Shown here piece after piece: positions 44,024 to 53,544 of a stretch of DNA of 64,000 nucleotides (its first letter is position 1; each line of letters begins with the position of its first letter). The stretch covers positions 19,173 through 83,172 of the forward strand of contig JANXET010000006.1 of assembly GCA_025058315.1 (NCBI GenBank), written 5' to 3'. Below the pieces are notes generated by a model, which saw only the letters and a list, made by a program, of their open reading frames with translations, ran no database searches and was not told the DNA's origin. Both the position numbers and the translations under genes were made by a program. Source of the DNA: Candidatus Bathyarchaeota archaeon (lineage in GTDB: Archaea; Thermoproteota; Bathyarchaeia; Bathyarchaeales; Bathycorpusculaceae).

Positions 44024-45070
44024 TCACTGGACTATCTGATGCCTCTTTCTTGGGAAATATTTTCTTGTATACAGGCCAAGTTTAACTAGGGAAAGCATTA
44101 AGGGAACCTCCATTAGAGGGCCTATGACCGTTGCCAGGGCGGCTCCCGAACCGATTCCATACAAGGTTGTTGCTACTGCTATGGCAACTTCAAAGTGGCT
44201 ACTGGCCCCTATGATTGTAGTGTCTATGGCTGATTCGTAAGGCCATCCTGCAAAATATCCCAGAGGATAGGTCCAAGCTATCATAGTTGCGTAGTGAAGA
44301 AGGTTTGGTGCAGCCAGGTAGGCCACTAACAATGGGTTGCTTAATATGACTTCTCCCTCAAAGGAGAACAGAACTATCAGGGTTGTAAGTAAAGCCACTA
44401 TGGAAATTTTCCCAATTAAAGGCCTATAAACGCCGTCAAACCATTCTTCTCCTTTGCGCCTTACAACCACGCGGCGGGATATGGCGCCTGCCGCCACAGG
44501 CAAGGCAATAAACGCTAGAACGCTTATGGCTATTAAGTCCCACGGCACTGGGATGCTGCTTACGCCAAGATATAAAGCTGCGAGGGGTGCATACAGAAAC
44601 AGCATTAAAAGAGCGTTTATAGCTGTGTTTATAAGTCCTTGAGCGAGATCCCCCTTCGCAAGGTACATCCACCACATAACCATAGCCGTGCATGGCGACA
44701 AACCCAGCAAAATCACCCCTGCCCGGTGCATGGGGTCCGTAAGCATCAAGTTAGCGTAAAGAGTCATTAAAGGCGGAGCTATAACCCAATTAGCGATAAC
44801 GGTTACGAGGAGTGGCTTAGGCCTCTTCGCCGCCTGTTTTATGTCGCTGAACCTTATGCCCAACACCGTGGGATACATCATGAAAAATAAAAGAATACCT
44901 ATGGGTATTGACAACTGCCCGAACTTTAGAGAATCCATAAATTGGCCGAACTGCGGGAAAAACCTTCCCACAAGTAAACCTAAAACTATACATATTGCTA
45001 TCCAAAGGGTTAAATACTTCTCAAAAATTCCAAGGGAGACTTCGCGTTTCGCAGTTATCTGAGTGGCCAT
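44024..45070 (-). CDS. acr3: ACR3-family arsenite efflux permease
   Basis: 348 residues, largely hydrophobic with about ten membrane segments. LTLWIAICIVLGLLVGRFFP at the N-terminus and LLGLSPCTAMVMWWMYLAKG, with the conserved Cys needed for arsenite transport, identify ACR3 rather than ArsB. It exports As(III). It is 120 bases downstream of arsR on the same strand and has its own TATA-like promoter sharing sequence with that of arsR. Confidence 0.93.
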   Translation of the reverse strand: MATQITAKREVSLGIFEKYLTLWIAICIVLGLLVGRFFPQFGQFMDSLKFGQLSIPIGILLFFMMYPTVLGIRFSDIKQAAKRPKPLLVTVIANWVIAPPLMTLYANLMLTDPMHRAGVILLGLSPCTAMVMWWMYLAKGDLAQGLINTAINALLMLFLYAPLAALYLGVSSIPVPWDLIAISVLAFIALPVAAGAISRRVVVRRKGEEWFDGVYRPLIGKISIVALLTTLIVLFSFEGEVILSNPLLVAYLAAPNLLHYATMIAWTYPLGYFAGWPYESAIDTTIIGASSHFEVAIAVATTLYGIGSGAALATVIGPLMEVPLMLSLVKLGLYTRKYFPRKRHQIVQ

Positions 45071-45100
45071 AATAGACTCTTAAGCCCCATACTCATATAT

Positions 45101-45114
45101 TAAAATATTTAAAT
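45101..45114 (-). promoter_or_regulatory. Promoter/operator element of acr3
   Basis: TAAAATATTTAAAT lies 31-44 bases upstream of the acr3 ATG. The same 14 bases occur at the equivalent distance upstream of arsR. It is positioned as a TATA box, and its symmetry makes it a candidate ArsR operator. Confidence 0.5.
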
Positions 45115-45190
45115 TTATTGTTTCAAAAATTCCGCTATCCTTGAAGAACATGGCATTCAAGGGCTAAATCATCAGCATATTTCGTTATTT

Positions 45191-45577
45191 TTAGGTAACG
45201 CCTAACTCGCGCATATTTTCGATTAACTTTGGATTTGCAATTTTGTAGAAAACCCATTTTCCCTCTTTCCGGCTTTTAACCAACCCGGCGTTTTCCAGAA
45301 TTCCCAAGTGATGCGAGGCCGTGGGCTGCGTTAAGCCTAGGGCAATCATAACTTCGCAGACGCACATCTCCCTAATTCCCAGCAGCATCAAAATTCTCAG
45401 CCGCGTGGGATCAGCCAATGCCTTGAAAATCCTGCTTCTTCTTTCCGCTTCTTCAGCCCTCGCCACCGTGTCGGCAAGCTGCCTTAGTTCCGCAGCATAT
45501 TTCGTCACGTCCCCACCAGGGCAAAGTCCAGAAATCGTCAATCGCATAAGTCTTTCGTCAATTTTTAGCTTGGACAT
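45191..45577 (-). CDS. arsR: ArsR-family metalloid-responsive repressor
   Basis: 128 residues. The winged helix is FKALADPTRLRILMLLGIRE, MCVCEVMIALGLTQPTASHH, LGILENAGLVKSRKEGKWVF. The CVC of MCVCEV matches the ELCVCDL arsenite-sensing site in helix alpha-3. It should repress itself and acr3 until arsenite binds. TTTAAATATTTTA, also found before acr3, lies about 30 bases upstream of its start. Confidence 0.92.
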   Translation of the reverse strand: MSKLKIDERLMRLTISGLCPGGDVTKYAAELRQLADTVARAEEAERRSRIFKALADPTRLRILMLLGIREMCVCEVMIALGLTQPTASHHLGILENAGLVKSRKEGKWVFYKIANPKLIENMRELGVT

Positions 45578-45605
45578 TAATCAGGTCGCTTTAATATTAA
45601 CAAAA

Positions 45606-45621
45606 TAAAATATTTAAATAT
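45606..45621 (-). promoter_or_regulatory. Promoter/operator element of arsR
   Basis: TAAAATATTTAAAT (45606-45619) repeats exactly the acr3 element, and here extends into the 12-bp palindrome ATATTTAAATAT (45610-45621). It is 29 bases upstream of the arsR ATG, the usual archaeal TATA position. Confidence 0.5.
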
Positions 45622-46200
45622 GTTTTTAGATAAAGCCATTTCCATTTCAGCTTCCCCCACCTTTATTGATCAAAGCGTATCCCTCAAAAACAGCGCTCCC
45701 AAACTATAGGCAAAGGACACAGAGCGAAACTACAGTCCCATTTGAAACTTCATCCTTTTAAACTTATCATCGTAAAACCTCCCACTTTTGTTTTCAGCCA
45801 TGAAAAAGAAATGCGTTTAAGCTTCTTTCACACAGTTTTTCCGCTTGGAAACCGTGAAAACCCCAGTTTTGAGTCAAAAATAGCAGTTAACGGGCAAGAC
45901 CTAAAGATAACATCGATCTTAACTGCAACTAACAGAACATATAGTGTGGAATAATTGTTAAAGCCTCAATACTTCCTTCCTGCTTAGCGATAGTCTAATG
46001 TTGTTCGATATGATCTCGTTAGATGTAACTTTCTGTTGCAATGAGGGCGTATGCTTAATGGAGAATGGGGATAAAGCGGCGGAAAGAGGAGACTAAACCT
46101 CCAATATACGTTAACCATATGTAGAACAACCTTCTCACCATATAACTTACCATTAGATGTGGAAATTAAGCGGTGTTTGAAGGCCAGGGGATGGTAAATA
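45622..46200. other. Intergenic region without a recognisable gene
   Basis: About 580 bases. One 70-codon frame (45742-45954) and one 32-codon frame (45998-46096) exist but show no family features or Shine-Dalgarno. The last 60 bases lead into the HTH_10 regulator with a GGGGATGG Shine-Dalgarno-like tract. Confidence 0.4.
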
Positions 46201-46824
46201 ATGGGGTTATGGCATAAACCCTATCACGTGACCATCGAAGTTGAAAACAACAACTGCAGGGTTATTAAAGCCCTCGCATCCTATGGGCTTAAGCAGGTTA
46301 AAGTTATAGATGTAAGAGCTTCAGATAGGGGCGCCGTTAAGCACTTAGTCCTGATACCGCCATCTCAGCTTAAGCAGGTTCCCGTGGACGTTTTAAGGAA
46401 AGCTAAAGCTGACATGCAGTACTTATGGCTTGAAAGTGAAGGCTGCGATGTATGTGGACTAATCCTAGCGTACGGCGCATTCTTAGTATCAGGGAGGAAC
46501 ATTGACTCATCTGCAATCATGTACAGCTTTATGGTTCCAGATTTTAGCATCTATCAGAGAATTATCGCCGACTTAGAGAAGGCTGGCTATCACGTAAATG
46601 TTAAAAGAATAAGTAAGTTTGAGCACAAGAGAAACTTTTTAACCGAAAAGCAGGAGCACTTGCTATGGTTAGCCCTTAAGTCAGGATTCTTTGACTACCC
46701 GCGAAGGATTGGGGTACGGGAGCTAGCGGCTAAGATAGGTGTTAAACCCTCAACTTTCTCCGAGACATGCCGAAGGGCCCTTAGGCGGCTGGTTGAGCAT
46801 TACTTCGGCGGGGATTCTCCCTAA
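46201..46824 (+). CDS. HTH_10 (bacterio-opsin-activator type) transcriptional regulator
   Basis: 207 residues. The C-terminal helix-turn-helix LTEKQEHLLWLALKSGFFDY and GVRELAAKIGVKPSTFSETC is the HTH_10 domain of Bat-like archaeal activators. The N-terminal 150 residues form a sensor region with a lone CDVCG motif (SEGCDVCGLILAYGAF) that could bind metal or sense redox. It ends 62 bases before the hydroxylamine reductase gene and is likely its regulator. Confidence 0.85.
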   Translation: MGLWHKPYHVTIEVENNNCRVIKALASYGLKQVKVIDVRASDRGAVKHLVLIPPSQLKQVPVDVLRKAKADMQYLWLESEGCDVCGLILAYGAFLVSGRNIDSSAIMYSFMVPDFSIYQRIIADLEKAGYHVNVKRISKFEHKRNFLTEKQEHLLWLALKSGFFDYPRRIGVRELAAKIGVKPSTFSETCRRALRRLVEHYFGGDSP

Positions 46825-46886
46825 CTATTTAGGGGTAAACGTTATTTGAGTAAGAACAAATATGGCGCGGGAGGTGAAAAGGCAAA

Positions 46887-48533
46887 ATGGATGCTGTCCA
46901 AATGTTCTGCTATCAATGTGAGCAGACGGCAAAAGGGAGAGGCTGCACTGTAGTGGGCGTATGCGGAAAAGAAGCTGAAGTCTCTGCCCTACAAGACCTC
47001 CTTATCTACACACTCACGGGACTTTCACAAGTGATCGGTGAAGCAAGAAAAGCAGGAGTTTACGTTGAACATGCTGGCTTCTTTTTATGTGAGGCTCTAT
47101 TCAGCACCCTAACCAACGTGAACTTCCATCCTGATAGAATCGTCAACTACATTCACCAAGCTGTGGCCTACAGGGAGAGGCTGAGGGAAAAAATAAGGGA
47201 GGCTGGTGGAAACGTGGATATCCCTGGACCAGCATGTTTGGAGGTTGCTGAGTCCAAAGAGGGCCTGCTTCGGCAGGCTAGACAATACGCTGTGATGGTT
47301 CCGCCAGAAACCGGTCCAGAAGCTGACCTCTTCGGGCTCAAGAGCCTTTTAACATTCGGCGTTAAGGGTGTTGCCGCCTACACGTATCATGCATATCGCC
47401 TAGGCAAGAAGGACGATAGGGTTTTCAAGTTTATTGAGGAAGCCCTCACAGCCACCCTAAACGAGAGGCTTGGAATAAACGATTTCTTGGATCTGGCTCT
47501 GAAGTGTGGAGAAATTAATATCCGCGCTATGGAGCTTCTGGATGCAGCTCACACGGAAAATTATGGCCATCCAGCGCCAACGGAAGTACCCCTTGGTGTT
47601 AAAAAAGGCAAGGCCATCCTCATTTCAGGCCATGACCTCAAAGATCTAGAAGAGCTTCTCAAGCAAACCCAAGGCAGGGGCATATACGTCTACACCCATG
47701 GCGAAATGCTTCCAGCTCACGCATATCCAAAGCTTAAGGCATACTCTCACTTTTATGGGCATTATGGAACAGCATGGCAAAACCAGCGTAGAGAATTCGC
47801 TGAGTTTCCAGGCGCCATTCTCATGACAACCAATTGCCTCCAAATACCCCTAGAAAGCTATAAGGCGAATATTTTCACCACTGGACCTGTGGGCGCCCCA
47901 GGCGTAACCCACATTTACAATGGCGACTTCGCCCCGGTAATCAAGAGAGCCCTTGAACTTCCAGGGTTCCGGAGGGATTTATGCGGCAAAACCGTTAAGG
48001 TAGGCTTCGCCAGGAACGCCGTGCTCTCCATAGCCAGTAAAATAGTGAAGCTTGTAAGGGAGGGGAAGATAACCCACTTCTTCCTAGTTGGCGGATGCGA
48101 CGGAGCGAAGCCTGGTAGAAGCTACTATCCAGAATTCGTTGAGAAGACACCAGGAGACACTGTTGTTTTAACCCTCGCATGCGGTAAATTTAGGTTCTTT
48201 GATAAAGAACTAGGCGAAGTAGAGGGCGTACCGCGGCTACTGGACATTGGTCAATGCAATGACGCCTACTCAGCCATAAAGATCGCCCAGGCACTGGCTG
48301 AGGCCTTCAATGTGAACGTGAACGAACTACCCCTCTCACTGGTACTATCCTGGTACGAGCAGAAGGCCGTGGCAATACTGTTATCGCTTTTACACTTAGG
48401 AATAAAGAACATACGCCTTGGGCCAAGCCTACCAGCCTTCATAACACCCAACACCCTAAAAGTCCTCGTGGAGAAATTCAATGTAATGCCCATAAAAACT
48501 CCGGAAGAAGATCTAAGGGCCATATTGGGGTAA
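46887..48533 (+). CDS. hcp: Hydroxylamine reductase / hybrid cluster protein (Hcp)
   Basis: 548 residues. The N-terminal cluster motif is MFCYQCEQTAKGRGCTVVGV followed by CGK, the class with CxxC spacing of strict anaerobes. The hybrid-cluster ligands include His and Glu in HGEMLPAHAYPKL, MTTNCLQIP, HIYNGDFAPV, VGGCDGAKPGRSYY and LACGKFRF. It reduces hydroxylamine or nitric oxide and protects against nitrosative stress. ATG 46887 follows GGGAGGTGA. Confidence 0.95.
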   Translation: MDAVQMFCYQCEQTAKGRGCTVVGVCGKEAEVSALQDLLIYTLTGLSQVIGEARKAGVYVEHAGFFLCEALFSTLTNVNFHPDRIVNYIHQAVAYRERLREKIREAGGNVDIPGPACLEVAESKEGLLRQARQYAVMVPPETGPEADLFGLKSLLTFGVKGVAAYTYHAYRLGKKDDRVFKFIEEALTATLNERLGINDFLDLALKCGEINIRAMELLDAAHTENYGHPAPTEVPLGVKKGKAILISGHDLKDLEELLKQTQGRGIYVYTHGEMLPAHAYPKLKAYSHFYGHYGTAWQNQRREFAEFPGAILMTTNCLQIPLESYKANIFTTGPVGAPGVTHIYNGDFAPVIKRALELPGFRRDLCGKTVKVGFARNAVLSIASKIVKLVREGKITHFFLVGGCDGAKPGRSYYPEFVEKTPGDTVVLTLACGKFRFFDKELGEVEGVPRLLDIGQCNDAYSAIKIAQALAEAFNVNVNELPLSLVLSWYEQKAVAILLSLLHLGIKNIRLGPSLPAFITPNTLKVLVEKFNVMPIKTPEEDLRAILG

Positions 48534-49030
48534 ACATCATAAACCCATGTTTCTTTTCTCTCCCCAACTTACATCTCATTACCTCACTTGGCTTTGATTC
48601 CCAAAGATAACAGTATTATGGTACCGTAAGTGGACGGCTGCGGATACGATGAAGTGAGCTGTCCATATGCAAGGCTTATGAAGCAACGTAGCTTTGGCGC
48701 TATTATGCCAGTAATGCAGCCTATACTTGAAGCTGCCCTGAACCAACCACCAATGCGAGTCAGACGGAGCGGATCATACTTGAGGTTTAGAAATGTAATG
48801 ATGCTTCACAGTGGGCATGTCCATCTCAATAACGCATATCCATGTCCACAGGACTCTGACTGCGCCTTTAGCTGCTTAAGGAGTCATGGTCACTGTTATG
48901 AAAATTTGAGTGTTCTATCATGCCTAAATTGCCTGTGAAGGAAACGCATATATTTCGGAGCTGGCTGAGAAGCAGAATCCTCCGCTGAACTCCATGGATG
49001 GTCACTGGGGCACGGTTTTTCGAAGGTTTT
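48534..49030. other. Intergenic region without a convincing gene
   Basis: About 500 bases between hcp and the nrdD remnant. A 102-codon frame from GTG 48630 has several cysteines and histidines but no family resemblance or Shine-Dalgarno. The rightmost part (from about 48895) is the frameshifted extension of the nrdD remnant. Confidence 0.4.
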
Positions 49031-49039
49031 GCGCATGGC

Positions 49040-50827
49040 GAATTCAGCCTGTTTTCCCTCGTTCCACCGGCCTGAGGTAGCCTACAACCCGCGAGTAAAC
49101 CTCGCGTTTGCTTCCGCAGTTTGGGCATTGCCTGTGTTCGCCGCTTAAGTAGCCGTGGGATGGGCATATGCTAAACGTCGGCGTCAGCGTTATGTAGGGT
49201 ATGCGGAGATTGCTGAATATTTTCCTCACCAGAGACGCGGCTGACCTCCAGGAGGGGAGGCGCTCGCCAAGCCAGATGTGGAGGACTGGGCCGCCAGTGT
49301 AAAGCGTTTGCAGGCTGTCCTGGTGTTCAAGCGCCTCGAAAAGGTCGAAGCCGCAGCCCACGGGAAGCTGGGTGCTGTTCGTGTAGAACTAGGCTGCGCC
49401 GTTTCGCACGTGCCTCTCGTTCGCCACCTTTATGTCTGGGTACTTGCGCGTGGACTGCAGCTTCAACTCTATGCTTGAAGCTACGATGCGTGCCAGCCTA
49501 TAGCTTGTGCCCTCCGCAGGCGTAGCTTCAAGGTTGTACATGTTCCCCGTTTCTTCTTGAAACTCCACAAGCTTCTCACGCATGCTCCTTAGAACTTTCT
49601 CAGCGAATCTTCTGCCTTCAGGGTCAGCTATCGATATTCCAAACATGTTCACCAGCGCCTCATTCATGCCTACAAGGCCTATGGTTGAGAAATGGTTTTT
49701 CTAGTGGCCTCCGCGCGCCAACTTGACGTTTCTGAGGTAGAAGCGGCAGTATGGGTATAGGCCATTTTCAGTGAAGCGCTCCAAAACCTTCCGTTTAATC
49801 TCGAGGCTGTTTTTGGCAAGCTCCATCATGCGGTTAAGCCTCTCGAAGAACGCTGTCTCGTTTCCATATGAGGTGTAGCCTATTCTCGGCAGGTTTATGG
49901 TGACCATGGAGCCGGTTAACGGGTTTGCGCCGAACAGGCCGCCGCCCCTCTTATGGAGCTCGCGGTTGTCGATTCTCAAGTGGCAGCACATGCTGCACAC
50001 GTCTTCAGGCTTCATGTCGCTGTTTATGAAGTAGGGCGCCCCGTGCTTGGCGGCCATTTCGAAGATGTCCTCTGCAGCTTCGCCCTCCCACTCAAAATTC
50101 CGCGTGATATCATACGTTGGTATCGGAAAAGTGAAGACTCTGCCATCTGCGTCGCCGTCGCACATGACTTTTGCGAACGCCTTGTTAAACATGGCGACTT
50201 CCTCCCCATAGTCGCCGTAGACTTCATTTGTCGCTTGGCCCCTGACTACTGCAGGCGTGTCCTTCATAAACTCCGGCATTGAAGTGCAAAGCGTCACGTT
50301 GCTGAACGGGCTTTGACCGCCAACCCTTGTGGGCACGTTCATGTTGAACACGAACTCCTGCGCAGCCTGATCCGAAGCCTTCTGGTCTAAGCCGTCTTTC
50401 CTTATGAAGGGGGCTAGGTAGACGTCTATGAAGCTGAAGGCTTGGGCGCCGGCTGTTTAGTTCTGCAACGTGAATATGAAGTTCACCATCTGCAGCAGCG
50501 CCGTCCTCAAGTGTTTCGCCGGGTTGCTTGCAACCCTTCCAGCTACGCCCCTGAAGCCCGTCAACAGCAGGTCAAACATGTCCCACCCGCAACAGTACGT
50601 CGCCAGCATGCTGAGGTTGTGAATGTCGCCTTCCCTGCGCGCCTCGCCGCCTCAGGCGGGTACAGCTTGCTCAGCCAATAGTTCGCCACCACCGTTCCCG
50701 CAAGGTAGTTGTTTAAACCCTGAAGCGAGTAGATCATGTTCGCGTTCTCCCTCACCCGCCAGTCTTCCATGTCAATGTAGGACTCGACGAGCTCAACTTG
50801 GCCGAGCAGCTGGGCTAGCTCCAGCAT
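49040..50827 (-). pseudogene. nrdD: Decayed anaerobic (class III) ribonucleotide reductase NrdD
   Basis: Minus-strand fragments align in order to NrdD: ENANMIYSLQGLNNYLAGTV, CGWDMFDLLLTGFRGVAG, RVGGQSPFSNVTLCTSMPEF, GGGLFGANPLTGSMVTINLP, NHFSTIGLVGMNEALVNMFG, FYTNSTQLPVGCGFDLFEAL, CPSHGYLSGEHRQCPNCGS, and the glycyl-radical RVVGYLRP. It is broken by a frameshift near 50640, in-frame TAA at 50457-50459, in-frame TAG at 49701-49703 and 49389-49391, and a frameshift just after the radical motif where RWNEGKQAEF continues in another frame. The N-terminal ATP-cone and start are missing. The high residual similarity suggests recent loss. Confidence 0.9.
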
Positions 50828-50932
50828 TTCCTATAGAGGGCTTTTACTACGAAAATGACAAAGACAGCAATATGGAAAAAGGCAGCGCAACCTTTTTAAT
50901 TAATTTTAATTGATTTTTTATGTTGGGAGTCC

Positions 50933-51907
50933 ATGCAGAGAATTTTATTGGATGTGGGAGTTACCAGCTTTTTTCCCTGGAAAAGGTTTGTCCAAATTTT
51001 GAAAGCTGCAGGCGACGATGCCTTTAACACTCTATGGATTGGGGAGGACATTAATGGTTCAGTGGATGTTTTCGTTCAAGCTTTGTTCGCCTTATCCAGC
51101 ACTCGTTTAAACGTTGGTATTGGAATAACCAGCATTTATTTCCATAAATTGGTGAATATTGCTAGGGCGGCTGCAAGCCTAAGCGAGGTAAGCTTGAATC
51201 GTTTTAGACTTGGTATAGGTGTTGGAAGCCTTAAAATTCTCTCTGAAATGGGAATCCCCATCGAAAGGCCTGTTTCGACGATGAGAGAAGCTGCCTTCTT
51301 GCTGAGGAAGATATGGAATGAGGAAAGAACCACATTTAATGGTTCCAGCTTCGTTTTTAACGATTACATCCCACATTACCGGCCGTTTTCAAGAATTCCT
51401 TTGTATTTTGGCGTTAGAGGACGAAAACTGCTTGAACTTGCAGGCGAAATAGCCGACGGCGTAATAATAAGCGGCCCGAAAACTTACATAAGAAAAGCAA
51501 TAGAGCTTTTTAGATCCAAATCAGGAGGCGCCGATAAAAGAATTGTCGTATGGCTTCCGACGATTCTGATAGAAAGGAAGGAGGACTTGGATCTTGCAAA
51601 GGAAGCTGTTGTGGTTGTTTTAGCGGATACGCCTCAACAGGTAATTCGCCTTTCAAGCATTAGCCCAGAAGAGGCTCAAGTGATTTGCCGATTCTACATT
51701 CAAGGCGACATGAAACGCGCCATAGAACTTGTAAGCGACGAAATTATGGACGAGATGCTCTTTTACGGCAGTGCCCAAGAGATCTGTGAAGCTTTTACAT
51801 ATTTGGAAACTCTTGGGGTTCACGAGGTTGTTTTCGGCCCACCCTTCGGCCGCAAATTGGAGTCATCTATAATGGAAATCTCAAAAGCATGGAGCAAAAC
51901 AAATTGA
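50933..51907 (+). CDS. Luciferase-like (F420-dependent) oxidoreductase, copy 1
   Basis: 324 residues, TIM-barrel luciferase-like family (Mer/F420-dependent dehydrogenases). FNTLWIGEDINGSVDVFVQA, RLNVGIGITSIYFHKLVNIA, FRLGIGVGSLKILSEMGIPI and IPLYFGVRGRKLLELAGEIA, then DGVIISGP, are typical. Likely a hydride transfer enzyme using F420; substrate unknown. ATG 50933 has GGGAG upstream. It overlaps the next paralogue by 19 bases. Confidence 0.85.
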   Translation: MQRILLDVGVTSFFPWKRFVQILKAAGDDAFNTLWIGEDINGSVDVFVQALFALSSTRLNVGIGITSIYFHKLVNIARAAASLSEVSLNRFRLGIGVGSLKILSEMGIPIERPVSTMREAAFLLRKIWNEERTTFNGSSFVFNDYIPHYRPFSRIPLYFGVRGRKLLELAGEIADGVIISGPKTYIRKAIELFRSKSGGADKRIVVWLPTILIERKEDLDLAKEAVVVVLADTPQQVIRLSSISPEEAQVICRFYIQGDMKRAIELVSDEIMDEMLFYGSAQEICEAFTYLETLGVHEVVFGPPFGRKLESSIMEISKAWSKTN

Positions 51908-52812
51908 AATACGGTATCAGCCTAAACATAAACGAGAGTTTAAAGGATATTGTAGAGAAAAGCAGAGAAATTGAACGTCTAGGATTTGAATACATATGGG
52001 TTGCAGATACTCCTTCACAGCGTTATGCCCCGTTAGTGGCCTCGATGATAGCCAAAGAAACAAAACGGGTGAAGATAGGTGTGGGAGTGCTAAGTCCATT
52101 TCTATACTCTGAAAGACAAATAGCGAATGCTGTTAAAACGCTAACTGAAATATACGGGGAAAGATTTGAAGTATGTATAGGACCCGGAGACGTCGACCAG
52201 CTTAGGCGGATCGGGATAGACCTGCTTGGGGCGGGAAGCATACCGAAGCATATGCTAGAGTCAAAAAGCAGAATTGACGCTGCACTAAAGGAGTACGGCT
52301 TAAGAACGCCTATATGGTTAGGTGCCCAAGGTCAAAGGATAATTAAAATTTCAAAATTTTTCCATGGAGTATTGCTAAATTATGCTCATCCGACACTCAT
52401 TAAGTGGGCTGTGGAGGTTATAAGGGCTGTCGGCGGCGAAAAAGTGAAACTTGGCGTTTATGCGCCTTCATACGTATATGCCGGAGAAGAAGAAGAAAAC
52501 ATTTCTAAGCTTCTCGCACTAGCTGCTTCCACCGTTGTGCTTGGCTCCTCGGAAAGTACAATGAAGAGGATTGGTTTACGTGAGGAAATCCTGAGGGCGA
52601 GGGCTAAGCTTCGAGAAGGATTGCCGCTGGAGGAAGCAATGCGTCTTCTGCCAGGCGAACTTTTGGAGAATTTCTCAATTCATATGTCTGCATGTAAGCT
52701 GAAGAATTACCTTTCAAAGCTTAAGGACATGGGAATCGAGCACATAGTTTTTGGATTTCCCCAGAATTTTTCTAATAAAATAATAAGAGAGTTGGCTGAA
52801 GCCCTATTCTAA
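51889..52812 (+). CDS. Luciferase-like (F420-dependent) oxidoreductase, copy 2
   Basis: 307 residues, same family as its neighbour: EIERLGFEYIWVADTPSQRY, VKIGVGVLSPFLYSERQIAN, RFEVCIGPGDVDQLRRIGID and IWLGAQGQRIIKISKFFHGV. The residues VLSPFLYSERQIA resemble the Mer signature region. The two proteins probably form a heteromeric or sequential pair. Its 3' end overlaps the oppositely oriented transporter gene by nine bases. Confidence 0.85.
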   Translation: MEQNKLKYGISLNINESLKDIVEKSREIERLGFEYIWVADTPSQRYAPLVASMIAKETKRVKIGVGVLSPFLYSERQIANAVKTLTEIYGERFEVCIGPGDVDQLRRIGIDLLGAGSIPKHMLESKSRIDAALKEYGLRTPIWLGAQGQRIIKISKFFHGVLLNYAHPTLIKWAVEVIRAVGGEKVKLGVYAPSYVYAGEEEENISKLLALAASTVVLGSSESTMKRIGLREEILRARAKLREGLPLEEAMRLLPGELLENFSIHMSACKLKNYLSKLKDMGIEHIVFGFPQNFSNKIIRELAEALF

Positions 52813-53493
52813 CCGGCTTAAAATCCCAGCTCTTTTCAGGCTGTAGTAAACTGAAGCGGTTATCGTTGAAGCTAATGCAACGGCCACCGCACGCTCCAAA
52901 GGGTAAACCAGCATTATGGCGTACCATATTTCAGGAGTAAGAATAGGTGAGAAGTACCATATTCCCAAAGCGCTGCCCACAACATGGTCGGCTAGGACAC
53001 CTATAAAGACAGCAATCGCAACACTGAATAATAACCTATAGAATTTCTGCGAGTCAAACATGGCTCCAGCGGATTTTGCAATATGCGAGAAAGCAACAAT
53101 TATGGCGATGATGTGAAGCCATGGGTAAAAATATGCCTCCCTACCGTACGGATGGGCATAAAAGATCAAAAGAGCTGCTAGCATTAGCAGTCCTGCAACA
53201 TAGCCCCTTTTTACTCTTACGCATCCAGCGGACACTGCACCGAAGAATGGCGGAATAACCGTCAAAACGCCGAAAATAGCTCCTGCTGGATTTATGAATA
53301 CGCCTACGAGGGCGCCTATGAGGGTTGCTAAGCCGCCATTTATGGGGCCTAAGAGTATGCCGATCATGGGACCACCTATTACGCCTAAAGTAATTTGCCC
53401 GGAGACACCAATAGTCAAGGTGAATGGTAAAGTAGCCAATATTGCTTGCAGGGCGGCGAACACTGCGGTTAAGGCTAAATCTCGGGTTCGCAT
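52804..53493 (-). CDS. ECF transporter S component-like membrane protein
   Basis: 229 residues with about six hydrophobic segments. The start MRTRDLALTAVFAALQAILA and the following LTIGVSGQITLGVIGGPMIG, GPINGGLATLIGALVGVFIN match substrate-binding S components of energy-coupling-factor transporters, which bind vitamins or cofactor precursors. Substrate not inferable; no EcfA or EcfT genes are in the window. It lies at a divergent A+T-rich promoter region. Confidence 0.75.
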   Translation of the reverse strand: MRTRDLALTAVFAALQAILATLPFTLTIGVSGQITLGVIGGPMIGILLGPINGGLATLIGALVGVFINPAGAIFGVLTVIPPFFGAVSAGCVRVKRGYVAGLLMLAALLIFYAHPYGREAYFYPWLHIIAIIVAFSHIAKSAGAMFDSQKFYRLLFSVAIAVFIGVLADHVVGSALGIWYFSPILTPEIWYAIMLVYPLERAVAVALASTITASVYYSLKRAGILSRLE

Positions 53494-53544
53494 TCAACTC
53501 ACCTGTAAATGTAAATTTTTACATTTGAATGTAGTAAATTAAAT

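Noticed and set aside
45742..45954. 70-codon plus-strand frame between arsR and the HTH_10 gene
   Set aside because: No Shine-Dalgarno, no family features and an amino-acid composition unlike neighbouring proteins.
45998..46096. 32-codon frame with two Cys pairs
   Set aside because: Too short and isolated to support; no ribosome site.
48630..48938. 102-codon frame from a GTG between hcp and the nrdD remnant
   Set aside because: Cysteines are irregular, no family resemblance, no Shine-Dalgarno, and it runs into the pseudogene region.
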